Assembly (NCBI GenBank): GCA_029859145.1 | Contig: JAOUDT010000025.1 | Coordinates: 1-10,870 of the forward strand | Source: Dehalococcoidia bacterium | GTDB lineage: Bacteria; Chloroflexota; Dehalococcoidia; GIF9; AB-539-J10 | Direction: 5' to 3' | DNA: 10,870 nucleotides | Part shown: one piece after another, positions 1 through 5,881 of the stretch | Layout of the letters: each line of letters opens with the position of its first letter | Position numbering within the stretch: position 1 is the stretch's first letter | Notes under the pieces: generated by a model | The model's input: the letters and a program-made list of their open reading frames with translations, nothing else | Database searches by the model: none | What the model was told of the DNA's origin: nothing | Made by a program: the position numbers and the translations under genes

Positions 1-50
1 TAAGGCTAGGAAATAGAAATTGATCTAGGCACAGGCACAACGCAGGTATA

Positions 51-59
51 AAAGGAGGT
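51..59 (+). promoter_or_regulatory. Strong ribosome binding site of the first gene
   Basis: AAAGGAGGT lies five bases before the ATG at 64. It is a near-perfect Shine-Dalgarno site, which fixes the start of the small Cys-Cys protein and supports its being translated. No convincing promoter is visible in the 50 bases before it, so the transcript may begin outside the window. Confidence 0.85.
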
Positions 60-63
60 AGGA

Positions 64-342
64 ATGACAAGCGAGAAACCATGCTGTGCTGCGGCGGCGG
101 CAAGGATGATAAAGAAACTGGCCTTGCCCGATGGCTCTCAGGTGGCAATCGCGAACCTCGATTCCATCCTCAAGGAAGTTGCCCACCTGAAGCTAGTTGA
201 TGATAATGCCATCAAAAAAGAATTGCTGAAAAGGGTGAAGATTTACAACTATGTCGCTCCTTCTGCAGATAATGAATATTCAGAGGCGTTACTCAAGGAG
301 TATAGGCGACAATATTGTGAACTTCAAAGAGAAGGCAAATAG
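64..342 (+). CDS. Small Cys-Cys protein of the ArsF/ArsG operon
   Basis: This 92-residue soluble protein has an adjacent Cys7-Cys8 pair near the N terminus, a short alanine run, and then a compact, mostly helical domain. The domain contains a GSQVAIANLDSIL segment (residues 24-36), a YNYVAP turn (61-66) and an EY-x2-ALLKEYRRQY-like helix ending near a third cysteine, Cys85. It has no membrane segment and no signal peptide. The ATG has an excellent Shine-Dalgarno site. From memory, similar small proteins lie beside ArsG-type permeases in Dehalococcoidia and methanogens, sometimes with a misleading 'NAC family' label. Position and cysteines suggest a thiol or metal(loid)-binding partner of the next two genes. 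It could fill the ArsE position of an arsEFG-type operon, but I cannot show homology to ArsE, so no symbol is given. Confidence 0.85.
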   Translation: MTSEKPCCAAAAARMIKKLALPDGSQVAIANLDSILKEVAHLKLVDDNAIKKELLKRVKIYNYVAPSADNEYSEALLKEYRRQYCELQREGK

Positions 343-383
343 GCAAGAAACCTAAGGGAAGATCGTATTAGAACAGTGAGCAC

Positions 384-390
384 GAGGAGG
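384..390 (+). promoter_or_regulatory. Ribosome binding site deciding the GTG start of arsF
   Basis: GAGGAGG ends eight bases before the GTG at 399 and has no good counterpart before the in-frame ATG at 429 (Met11). This favours the GTG start. The ten extra residues are basic and form the cytoplasmic flank of the membrane anchor. Confidence 0.7.
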
Positions 391-398
391 CACTTACA

Positions 399-902
399 GT
401 GAATAAGAAAATCGGTAAGAATAAGAGAATGAGCAAGAAATTGAAGATACTGCTTTCTGTCCTAGGGTGTGCAGCCGTCTGTGTGGTGGTAGGTTATGCA
501 ATAGCCAACGCATCGCCGGCAACGGATGGCGGGCAGCCAGATTCGAACAACTCTACGGGCCCGGCTGACAGGGTTGATGTTGTTTACTTCCACCGCACAA
601 CACGATGTTATTCGTGTAGATACATGGAGGATGCGGCGCGCTATACCGTGGAAACCTACTTTGCGGATGAGCTGGCTAGTGGCAAGGTGACGTTCCAAGT
701 CTTCAATGTAGAAGAGGAGCAAAATGCTGACATAGTCGCGAAATATCAGTCGTCTTACCTAAGCCTCTATATTAACACCGTGAAAGATGGGACTGACCAC
801 ATCCAACTGGTGACGGACGTCTATCCCCTTATTGGGAAAGACGAGGCGTTTGCCGAGACATTGAAAAGCAAGATTGAGCAAAGTCTCGCGGGAGACGCCT
901 GA
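399..902 (+). CDS. arsF: ArsF-family membrane-anchored thioredoxin-like protein
   Basis: The 167-residue protein has a lysine- and arginine-rich start (residues 1-17), one membrane segment (about 18-38), a Gly/Asp/Asn-rich linker (41-57) and a thioredoxin-like domain. The domain opens with a VDVVYFH strand followed by the redox motif Cys70-Tyr-Ser-Cys73. The positive-inside rule places the CXXC domain outside the cytoplasm. Cys24 sits in a lipobox-like VLGC, but the hydrophobic stretch continues past it, so a helical anchor is likelier than a lipoprotein. The architecture matches proteins annotated as nitrophenyl compound nitroreductase subunit ArsF. In Shewanella the arsEFG operon is linked to reduction and efflux of nitro-aromatic arsenicals such as roxarsone. 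No flavin-binding nitroreductase fold is visible, so I infer an electron-transfer role. The stop overlaps the arsG start by one base. Confidence 0.85.
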   Translation: MNKKIGKNKRMSKKLKILLSVLGCAAVCVVVGYAIANASPATDGGQPDSNNSTGPADRVDVVYFHRTTRCYSCRYMEDAARYTVETYFADELASGKVTFQVFNVEEEQNADIVAKYQSSYLSLYINTVKDGTDHIQLVTDVYPLIGKDEAFAETLKSKIEQSLAGDA

Positions 903-1606
903 TGAATTTTGGTGGCATTCTGGGAGACGTTAATATCCCAGTCCTCTCGGCGTTGTTCTTGGGGTTGATGACTGCCATTAGTCCCTGCCCCCTGGCTACC
1001 AATATCGCTGCCATAGGATATGTGAGCCGACGCGTGACGGAACGCAGATACGCTGTCATAACTGGAGCGCTCTATACACTGGGGCGTATGTTTTCCTATT
1101 CCGTCATCGGCGTTCTGATAATTGTGGCCGGTCTTGAGATTCCAGGAGTTGCCACGTTTCTGCAGGACTTCGGCGAGCAAGCCCTGGGGCCAATTCTGAT
1201 AGCGGTAGGCGTGATAATGCTGACTATAAACAGGATTCCGCTCAGTTTGGGAGGCGGAAAATTGTCCGGACTGGGAACAAAGGTCGCCAATCAGGGGATG
1301 ATAGGGGGATTCCTGTTAGGTGCCCTTTTTGCCCTTGCCTTTTGTCCTTACAGTGCTGCCCTGTTTTTTGGACTATTGATACCTCTGGCTCTCAGGTCCG
1401 CCGGCGGTGTGACACTGCCTGCGGTGTATGCCATTGGCACCGGAGTGCCTGTCTTAGTATTTGGCGTGCTTATATCCCTGGGCGTGGCCAGGGTTTCGAC
1501 CTGGCTCAACGCAGTCACGCGCGCTGAGAAAATCATTCGTGTGGCGAGCTCTTTTATCTTTATAGGGGTGGGAATATACCTTGTCGTGCTCTGGATACGG
1601 GCCTAA
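902..1606 (+). CDS. arsG: ArsG-family permease, DsbD/CcdA-like membrane protein
   Basis: The 234-residue protein is almost entirely hydrophobic, with about six membrane segments (near 12-30, 55-77, 93-110, 133-160, 172-196 and 213-232). It has the DsbD/CcdA layout: Cys29 in an SPCP motif of the first helix and Cys148 in an FCPY motif of the fourth. In that superfamily two such cysteines form the disulfide that carries electrons from cytoplasmic thioredoxin to an outside partner. The family is annotated as aromatic aminobenzylarsenical efflux permease ArsG. The ATG overlaps the arsF TGA (TGATG), implying translational coupling, and the neighbour supplies an outside-facing CXXC domain. Thiol relay, arsenical efflux or both would fit; the sequence does not decide between them. 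Confidence 0.88.
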   Translation: MNFGGILGDVNIPVLSALFLGLMTAISPCPLATNIAAIGYVSRRVTERRYAVITGALYTLGRMFSYSVIGVLIIVAGLEIPGVATFLQDFGEQALGPILIAVGVIMLTINRIPLSLGGGKLSGLGTKVANQGMIGGFLLGALFALAFCPYSAALFFGLLIPLALRSAGGVTLPAVYAIGTGVPVLVFGVLISLGVARVSTWLNAVTRAEKIIRVASSFIFIGVGIYLVVLWIRA

Positions 1607-1635
1607 AGGAAAAAGAGACTTAGGAGAGGAAGATT

Positions 1636-1755
1636 ATGGTGGTGCGGAGTATCCAAAAATTTCCCTGCCTCAAGGCCCAGTCGCACCCAAACAGCTTAGG
1701 CCAGTCGATTTGTGCAGCTTTTCTGAAGTTCGCTTCGTTGAAGTGTGAAGGCTAA
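1636..1755 (+). CDS. Possible 39-residue ORF after arsG
   Basis: ATG at 1636 is preceded by a purine-rich TAGGAGAGGA (1621-1630) at acceptable Shine-Dalgarno spacing, 29 bases after the arsG stop. The product has two early valines, a central HPNSLGQS segment and cysteines at residues 11, 26 and 37. It resembles no family I know. Its last third lies in a dispersed intergenic repeat, whose other copy at 3881 encodes an equivalent YAAFLK in one frame; here it reads CAAFLK. It may be a real small operon member, a remnant of a larger gene, or chance. Confidence 0.3.
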   Translation: MVVRSIQKFPCLKAQSHPNSLGQSICAAFLKFASLKCEG

Positions 1756-1838
1756 GTAGTGGCGAATATAAGGCCATTTGACCGATCAAGCTTTCACCTG
1801 GAAGATTAACGGTGATATGTCAACTCCCTACACGTCAA
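1713..1838 (+). repeat. Dispersed intergenic repeat, copy A
   Basis: This copy is collinear with copy B at 3881-3996. Shared anchors are TGCAGC (1713 and 3881), CGAATATAAG (1763 and 3932), ATCAAGCTT (25 bases further on in both) and GGAAGATTAA (37 bases further on in both). Spacing is kept to within one base, and many of the differences are transitions. Copy A then has an insert of roughly 20 bases before a tail, CACGTCAA, which matches the tails of the other copies. It ends about 30 bases before the promoter of the GLUG gene. Confidence 0.6.
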
Positions 1839-1864
1839 ATCGATGCTGCAACAGTGCTGAGCAT

Positions 1865-1874
1865 ATGATATAAT
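1865..1874 (+). promoter_or_regulatory. Extended -10 promoter of the GLUG gene
   Basis: TATAAT at 1869-1874 is a perfect -10 box preceded by TG at 1866-1867, giving the extended form TGATATAAT. No good -35 box lies 16-18 bases upstream (CTGCAA at best), which is normal for extended -10 promoters. Transcription would start near 1881, about 34 bases before the ATG at 1915. Confidence 0.65.
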
Positions 1875-1914
1875 ACTATAAGCTAGATATCGTGAGGGGA
1901 AACTGAATTGTTAC

Positions 1915-3702
1915 ATGGCAAGAGTTGGCGTCCTTTTCATTACAGCAGCTTTTTTTGTTACGGTAGCCCTAATTACCGGGACGGTACAGCACGTGTCTCC
2001 ATCCCAAAACCTTGAAATACGAACCTGGCATGATTTGAATGCCGTCAGGAACAACCTAGACAGCAACTACACCCTGATGAATGACCTTGATTCCACCACT
2101 GCCGGTTATGAAGAGCTTGCAAGCCCGTCAGCCAACGGAGGAAAGGGCTGGCAGCCGATTGGAACCTATCAGCCGTGGGCTGCTACCACCATTACAGGGT
2201 TCATGGGCACCTTTGACGGGCAAGGGCACCAGATACGCGACCTCTTTATCAACCGCCCTGACGAGCTCGGTGCCGGCCTTTTTGGGGAGGTTGGGCGGGA
2301 AGGGGTCATCAAGGGTATCAGAGTGGTGAATGCTAACGTGACCGGCGATGGGTTTGTGGGGCTCTTCGCCGTTGTTGATGAGGGAGGGCGCATCGAAGAT
2401 ATCAGCGTCGTGAACGGCACCGTGACCGGCGAGGCGTTTGTTGGCGGTCTGGTGGGAGATAATTTCTATGGTGTTGTGAGCAACTCCCATTTCACAGGCA
2501 GCGTGAATGGCAATCATATTGTTGGCGGCTTGGTGGGATCGAATTCTTATGGCACTGTGAGTGATTCTTATTCCACCGCCAGAGTGACCGGCAACTATAC
2601 TGTTGGCGGACTGGTCGGACTTAATTATGGCCATGTGAGTAATTCCTATTCCACAGGCGGCGTCAGTGGCCATGCCAGCGTGGGTGGTCTGGTGGCAGAG
2701 AACGAAGGGGAAGGCACCATCAGCAACTCTTTCTGGGACACCGAAACCAGCGGACAAGCTATTTCGGCTGGTGGCACGGGCAAAACCACGGCGGAAATGC
2801 AGGACATCGCCACGTTCTCAGGTGCAGGGTGGGAAATATGCGCTGTCCCTCCTGCTGCGACCAACCCCGCCTATATCTGGAATATCGTTGACCACGAGAC
2901 TTATCCATTCCTGAGCTGCTATCCAGTCTCAGTGTCGCAAGACCAGGAACATATTCCTCCCACCCAGATCAAAACTGAGACCATACCATTAGGCTACTTT
3001 GAACTTACGGTCTCACCTGCTGGGGTCTATGCTAGCGTGGGTGAACAGATTGAAATCCGCTGCACTATGGATACTCCTCTAGTCAACACACCCATTGAAA
3101 TAAGTTCCGTTGATGTGGTCCTCTTCGATTGTCATGACTCTATTATCAGGGAGCAGGCAATGACCACCTGGGATCCTCAGGATGGTCACCATTACCTGTC
3201 AGCAGACACGGTATACACAATCGTAGGTGACGAAGCTTACTACAAGCTAAAGGTCAACTATGGCCTCCTTTCGGGCGTAGGCGAGTCTGGAGAGCTCACG
3301 TTTGCAGGAGAGTATACAGAGCATACAGCCTATTCCTTTCCGATTGTAGTGTCGCAAGATAAGGAACCGATCGAAATCGTGTCTGTGATGGGGCCTGTCG
3401 GGCCGGTTAATCCTAGAGGGCCGGGAGTCAAAATAACCATGAAGAATGTGGGTCTCGAGCCTGTTGTTTCGTTAGCTGCCACTCTTGAAGTAGGTGGATC
3501 CTACGACTTTACCTTTGATGTTACTCCTTCGAATCCTTTGGAGGCTAATAAAAGCACTAGCCGCACGCTCACTCTAATCGGAGGAGGGGGATTCAGCAGT
3601 GATGGCTGGTATCCTTTGACGATAAATGCAACACTCCAGAACGGGGCCAATTTCGTTTACACAAAGCTCGTACAGATTGAGCAACCCCGGCCAAGCATTT
3701 GA
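1915..3702 (+). CDS. Secreted GLUG-repeat beta-helix protein
   Basis: The 595-residue protein begins with a hydrophobic signal sequence (residues 4-22). Residues 33-110 form the usual lead-in: a TWHDLNAV segment, a YTLMNDLDS strand and a GTFDGQGHQI motif. Next come about six rungs of 25-30 residues. Two are degenerate (118-147, 148-175) and three are clear GLUG units of the form VGGLVGxNxYGxVSxSYSTG (177-202, 203-229, 230-255). A capping rung with FWDTETSG (256-280) follows, then a TGKTTAEMQ/GWEI/YPFL closing module (288-334). Residues 360-595 look like two Ig-like or CARDB-like beta domains. The fold suggests an exported surface or adhesin-like protein; its ligand cannot be read. GAGGGG at 1894-1899 lies 15 bases before the ATG, an unusually long gap, but no in-frame ATG, GTG or TTG lies closer. 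No C-terminal anchor precedes the TGA; a hydrophobic stretch follows it in frame. Confidence 0.88.
   Translation: MARVGVLFITAAFFVTVALITGTVQHVSPSQNLEIRTWHDLNAVRNNLDSNYTLMNDLDSTTAGYEELASPSANGGKGWQPIGTYQPWAATTITGFMGTFDGQGHQIRDLFINRPDELGAGLFGEVGREGVIKGIRVVNANVTGDGFVGLFAVVDEGGRIEDISVVNGTVTGEAFVGGLVGDNFYGVVSNSHFTGSVNGNHIVGGLVGSNSYGTVSDSYSTARVTGNYTVGGLVGLNYGHVSNSYSTGGVSGHASVGGLVAENEGEGTISNSFWDTETSGQAISAGGTGKTTAEMQDIATFSGAGWEICAVPPAATNPAYIWNIVDHETYPFLSCYPVSVSQDQEHIPPTQIKTETIPLGYFELTVSPAGVYASVGEQIEIRCTMDTPLVNTPIEISSVDVVLFDCHDSIIREQAMTTWDPQDGHHYLSADTVYTIVGDEAYYKLKVNYGLLSGVGESGELTFAGEYTEHTAYSFPIVVSQDKEPIEIVSVMGPVGPVNPRGPGVKITMKNVGLEPVVSLAATLEVGGSYDFTFDVTPSNPLEANKSTSRTLTLIGGGGFSSDGWYPLTINATLQNGANFVYTKLVQIEQPRPSI
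2440..2754 (+). repeat. In-gene tandem GLUG repeats
   Basis: Residues 176-280 of the surface protein are encoded by four consecutive units of 75-81 bases. DNA phrases recur in step, such as a GTTGGCGG(T/C/A)CTGGT-like start and a GTGAG(T/C)(A/G)A(C/T)TC-like middle. Two older, more diverged units precede them at about 2266-2439. These are protein repeats, not a mobile element. Confidence 0.75.
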
Positions 3703-4142
3703 GCGCTGGCTCTAGCAGGGGTCATGTGTGCTCTCTTTCAACCCCACGTGGCCATACTTGCAGTTCTGCCCATCATCTTTATGTACCTGTCCAAGAGCGT
3801 CTTATAGGCACTCCTGGTTTGGTAAATGATTCCGCGCTTCAATACTCGTCTTCTGAACTCATTTATGTTAATGCCGTTTATGCAGCCTTTCTAAAATAGG
3901 ATATTCTAAAGCGTTAAGGCCGAAATACTAACGAATATAAGACCGCTTAGCTAATCAAGCTTGAAAGTGGAAGATTAAAGCACGTTAAGTCAATCGGTCT
4001 TTCCTCACTGGCCGTAGCTAAAATACGGAATAATCAGAAATGTGCGACTAGTGTCTCGCCTGTTACCCTTGTTGCTGAATTGCTGGAAAAGGACTCTGTT
4101 CTGAGCTCGCTAGCCCATAGAACGAACACCTGGGTCAATTGT
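3703..4142. other. Gene-poor stretch between the GLUG gene and tspO
   Basis: No complete gene is convincing in these roughly 440 bases. They hold a 34-codon open extension of the GLUG frame after its TGA (3703-3807, stop TAG at 3805), whose product would be hydrophobic, and repeat copy B. The rest, about 3997-4140, shows only weak inverted repeats such as GTTCT/AGAAC near 4098-4123. I found no terminator with a T-tract, so where the GLUG transcript ends is unclear. Confidence 0.5.
3881..3996 (+). repeat. Dispersed intergenic repeat, copy B
   Basis: This copy begins with TGCAGC, then TTTCT, AAGGC, CGAATATAAG, ATCAAGCTT, GGAAGATTAA and a tail CACGTTAAGTCAATC, in the same order and nearly the same spacing as copy A. 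The first 41 bases match copy A at about two thirds of positions by eye, without gaps; the middle block from CGAATATAAG to GATTAA is closer. It has no long terminal inverted repeats and no obvious target duplication. Confidence 0.6.
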
Positions 4143-4170
4143 TTGACAAACTCTGTCTGAAGTGGATAAT
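4143..4170 (+). promoter_or_regulatory. Sigma70-type promoter of tspO
   Basis: A perfect -35 box TTGACA (4143-4148) is separated by 16 bases from GATAAT (4165-4170), which matches five of six -10 positions. The predicted start near 4177 leaves a leader of about 32 bases before GTG 4209. A second TTGACA at 4172-4177 has no matching -10 box. Confidence 0.7.
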
Positions 4171-4208
4171 CTTGACAAAGACGAGATTTGTAAAGAAATC
4201 AACTCTCA

Positions 4209-4703
4209 GTGGAGTCCAGTGGTTTGAGTGGCACAGATATAGTCAAGCTGGTGGTGAGTATAGTTGCCTGTGAAGGCGCGGGTGGCGTTGGCGCGATGTT
4301 CACTACGCGCGCAATAGCGACCTGGTATGCAAGCCTAAAGAAACCAGCCTTTACTCCCCCCAACTCCGCGTTCGGACCCGTCTGGATCACTCTTTACCTT
4401 CTGATGGGTATAGCCGTTTTCCTGGTCTGGCGTGAAGGATTGGGGCAAGAAGGTGTAACAATAGCTTTCATCATATTTTGGGTTCAGCTGGTGCTGAACA
4501 TCCTATGGTCGGCAATCTTCTTTGGGCTCAGGTCCACTATCGGTGGAATGATCGTGATTCTTCTCTTATGGATAGCGATACTAGTCAACATCGTTATGTT
4601 CTTTGGTGTGTCACTCATCGCGGGCGGACTTCTTATTCCATATATAATCTGGGTTAGTATCGCAGCCAATCTGAATGTGCGGCTCTGGATACTAAACCGA
4701 TAG
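4209..4703 (+). CDS. tspO: TspO/MBR family membrane protein
   Basis: The 164-residue protein has the five-helix layout of the tryptophan-rich sensory protein/peripheral benzodiazepine receptor family. Membrane segments lie near 12-30, 57-74, 84-106, 112-133 and 138-157. Signatures are TWYASLKKPAFTPP with FGPVW (38-59), LYLLMGIA (62-69), a Q-LVLN-LWS-FFGL helix (93-107) and the closing LLIPYIIWVSIAANLNVRLW (141-160). Bacterial members bind porphyrins or haem and are linked to tetrapyrrole and stress control. Length is typical. The GTG start lacks a good Shine-Dalgarno site; the in-frame TTG at 4224, after GGAGT (4211-4215), would remove only five residues and is a real alternative. The gene stands alone under its own promoter. 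Confidence 0.92.
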   Translation: MESSGLSGTDIVKLVVSIVACEGAGGVGAMFTTRAIATWYASLKKPAFTPPNSAFGPVWITLYLLMGIAVFLVWREGLGQEGVTIAFIIFWVQLVLNILWSAIFFGLRSTIGGMIVILLLWIAILVNIVMFFGVSLIAGGLLIPYIIWVSIAANLNVRLWILNR

Positions 4704-4752
4704 CGCACCTGGAAGTCTCAGCTTGCCGAAATGGTCCAAGATTGGGGAATCG

Positions 4753-4811
4753 TTTGACCGCTTCTGAAGCTGGCAAAATGCTTTTCCCCTTAGTTACACG
4801 TCAAGCCAATT
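4753..4811 (+). repeat. Doubtful repeat copy D
   Basis: GACCGCTT at 4756 and the tail CACGTCAAGCCAAT at 4797-4810 match both ends of the second half of copy B (GACCGCTT at 3941, CACGTTAAGTCAAT at 3981) with spacing within one base (41 against 40). The bases between do not align, so this may be a decayed copy or coincidence. Confidence 0.25.
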
Positions 4812-4817
4812 TTCCGT

Positions 4818-4854
4818 GTGACACCCTGTCGCATTTTGTAGTAAGATAATTACT
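4818..4854 (+). promoter_or_regulatory. Candidate promoter and operator of the winged-helix gene
   Basis: GTGACA (4818-4823) lies 18 bases from TAAGAT (4842-4847). The -10 region sits inside an exact inverted repeat, AGTAA-GATAA-TTACT (4840-4854). A dyad covering the -10 box of a small DNA-binding protein's gene would suit autoregulation. Both boxes are imperfect and the leader would be about 53 bases. Confidence 0.4.
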
Positions 4855-4893
4855 GGATTTTGTATTGATTGACGCAGTGGTTTGCAGGCTAAG

Positions 4894-4901
4894 GAAAGGA
4901 G
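4894..4901 (+). promoter_or_regulatory. Ribosome binding site of the winged-helix gene
   Basis: AAAGGAGA lies about six bases before ATG 4908, one of the better Shine-Dalgarno sites in the window. It supports translation of this very small gene. Confidence 0.75.
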
Positions 4902-4907
4902 AATGCT

Positions 4908-5135
4908 ATGCCAATAACGAGGAGGGAATTTGACGATAGTATAGACACATTATCAGCCAAAGTGCTCAAATTTCTGGAGGCACATCCGAATGATGCATTC
5001 GAAATCGAGGAACTGGCAGAGGCTGTTGGCGCCAGACACTTGGAGGTTTGGGCCATACTTGATGCCTTAAAACAGCGAAAGCAAGTCTCCGGTAAGTGCG
5101 TTAAGGGGAAAGGCTACTATTGTATTGCTAAATAG
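4908..5135 (+). CDS. Small winged-helix DNA-binding protein
   Basis: The 75-residue protein is a single winged helix-turn-helix unit. Helix 1 is about residues 8-24 (LSAKVLKFLEAH), helix 2 about 32-40 (IEELAEAVG), the likely recognition helix about 43-57 (RHLEVWAILDALKQRK), and a basic beta wing covers 58-73 (KGKGYYCIAK). It has no ligand-binding or dimerisation domain. I do not recognise a named family; the order of elements resembles ArsR/MarR-like and BlaI-like minimal regulators. It is flanked by tspO and the flavoprotein gene, each with its own promoter. Regulation of itself or of a neighbour is possible but not shown. Confidence 0.8.
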   Translation: MPITRREFDDSIDTLSAKVLKFLEAHPNDAFEIEELAEAVGARHLEVWAILDALKQRKQVSGKCVKGKGYYCIAK

Positions 5136-5359
5136 GCAAGACGCTGTCAATATGCTCAAAGGCAACAGGCCGATGCGCATAGTATCTCGTCAATCCTTTT
5201 TTCCCAAGCGTAGGGAAATGAGTTTGTACCACACCCGATGGGTTGACAATTCGGAGCATTGTTGCACAACTAGACCAGTTCTCATCCTGACATGCGGAAT
5301 CCCCGACCCGAAGATTCCTACCAGGACCATATTATAGCCAATCTTGCCAGCCTATCAGT

Positions 5360-5388
5360 TTGAGACCTTCGGGAAGGAATAGTAGAAT
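5360..5388 (+). promoter_or_regulatory. Strong promoter with a spacer palindrome
   Basis: TTGAGA (5360-5365) and TAGAAT (5383-5388) each match five of six consensus positions with the ideal 17-base spacer. The spacer holds an exact inverted repeat, CCTTC-GG-GAAGG (5366-5377), well placed for a repressor or an activator. The predicted start near 5395 leaves about 32 bases before TTG 5427. The rest of the gap back to 5136 shows no credible gene. Confidence 0.65.
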
Positions 5389-5426
5389 AGTTTTACAAAC
5401 TGTCTCTTTGATTTGGAGGGTAACTG

Positions 5427-5870
5427 TTGAGAATGCCCCGGCATGAGGCGTTGCTGAGAGAGGTAGTAGGCGCGCAATACTTCGCGGTGCTAAACACGCT
5501 TGGTCAGGGCTTGCCACATAGCAATCTGGTGTCTTTTGCCGCAACTGATGACCTAAAATCACTCGTCTTTGTTACTGGGCGGAATACGCGAAAATATAGA
5601 AACATACAAGATAATCCTAATATTTCATTACTAATTGACAACAGGACCAACAAACCTTCCGATACTTCCCAGGCCATTGCCATAACAGTAGTCGGCACCG
5701 CCCGCGAAGAAACAGACAATAAGAGCCTGTTTGAAGCTATTCTCCTTGCCAGACATCCTCAACTGAGGCATTTTGTAACGGCTCCCGATAATGCCATTAT
5801 GCTGGTGACCATACGGGAATATATCGTAGCAGCATTCGACAAGACACAGAGTGTGCCTGTATCACAGTAG
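5427..5870 (+). CDS. Pyridoxamine 5'-phosphate oxidase-like FMN-binding protein
   Basis: The 147-residue protein fits the flavin split-barrel superfamily. It has an N-terminal helix (5-13), a strand pair YFAVLNTLGQGLPHSNLVSFA (18-38), and the FMN-phosphate segment FVTGRNTRKYRNIQDNP (48-64) followed by ISLLIDNR (66-73). Strands AIAITVVGTA (83-92) and IMLVTIREYIVAAF (124-137) complete the barrel. It is shorter than true PdxH and lacks the PdxH C-terminal substrate region, so vitamin B6 synthesis is unlikely. Relatives use FMN, F420 or haem, and the substrate cannot be told. TTG 5427 lies six bases after GGAGGG (5415-5420) and is preferred; ATG 5433 would remove two residues. Confidence 0.85.
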   Translation: MRMPRHEALLREVVGAQYFAVLNTLGQGLPHSNLVSFAATDDLKSLVFVTGRNTRKYRNIQDNPNISLLIDNRTNKPSDTSQAIAITVVGTAREETDNKSLFEAILLARHPQLRHFVTAPDNAIMLVTIREYIVAAFDKTQSVPVSQ

Positions 5871-5881
5871 GTTTTACTTGT

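Noticed and set aside
47..52. TATAAA as a -10 promoter box for the first gene
   Set aside because: It abuts the Shine-Dalgarno site, so transcription would start at or after the ribosome binding site; the only TTGATC upstream is 21 bases away.
2128..2757. Long minus-strand open frame (209 codons) opposite the GLUG gene
   Set aside because: It mirrors the repetitive GLUG coding sequence, its product is low-complexity with no domain, and the plus strand has clear protein family motifs.
3699..3899. 66-codon plus-strand frame with TTG start overlapping the GLUG stop
   Set aside because: It has no ribosome binding site and no family resemblance. The overlapping hydrophobic frame is the more protein-like reading, and the 3' end lies in repeat copy B.
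4172..4177. Second TTGACA before tspO as another promoter
   Set aside because: No -10-like hexamer lies 16-18 bases downstream, and it falls at the predicted start of the stronger promoter.
5125..5337. 70-codon frame running out of the winged-helix gene into the gap
   Set aside because: There is no ribosome binding site before TTG 5125 or ATG 5152, and the product looks like random translation.
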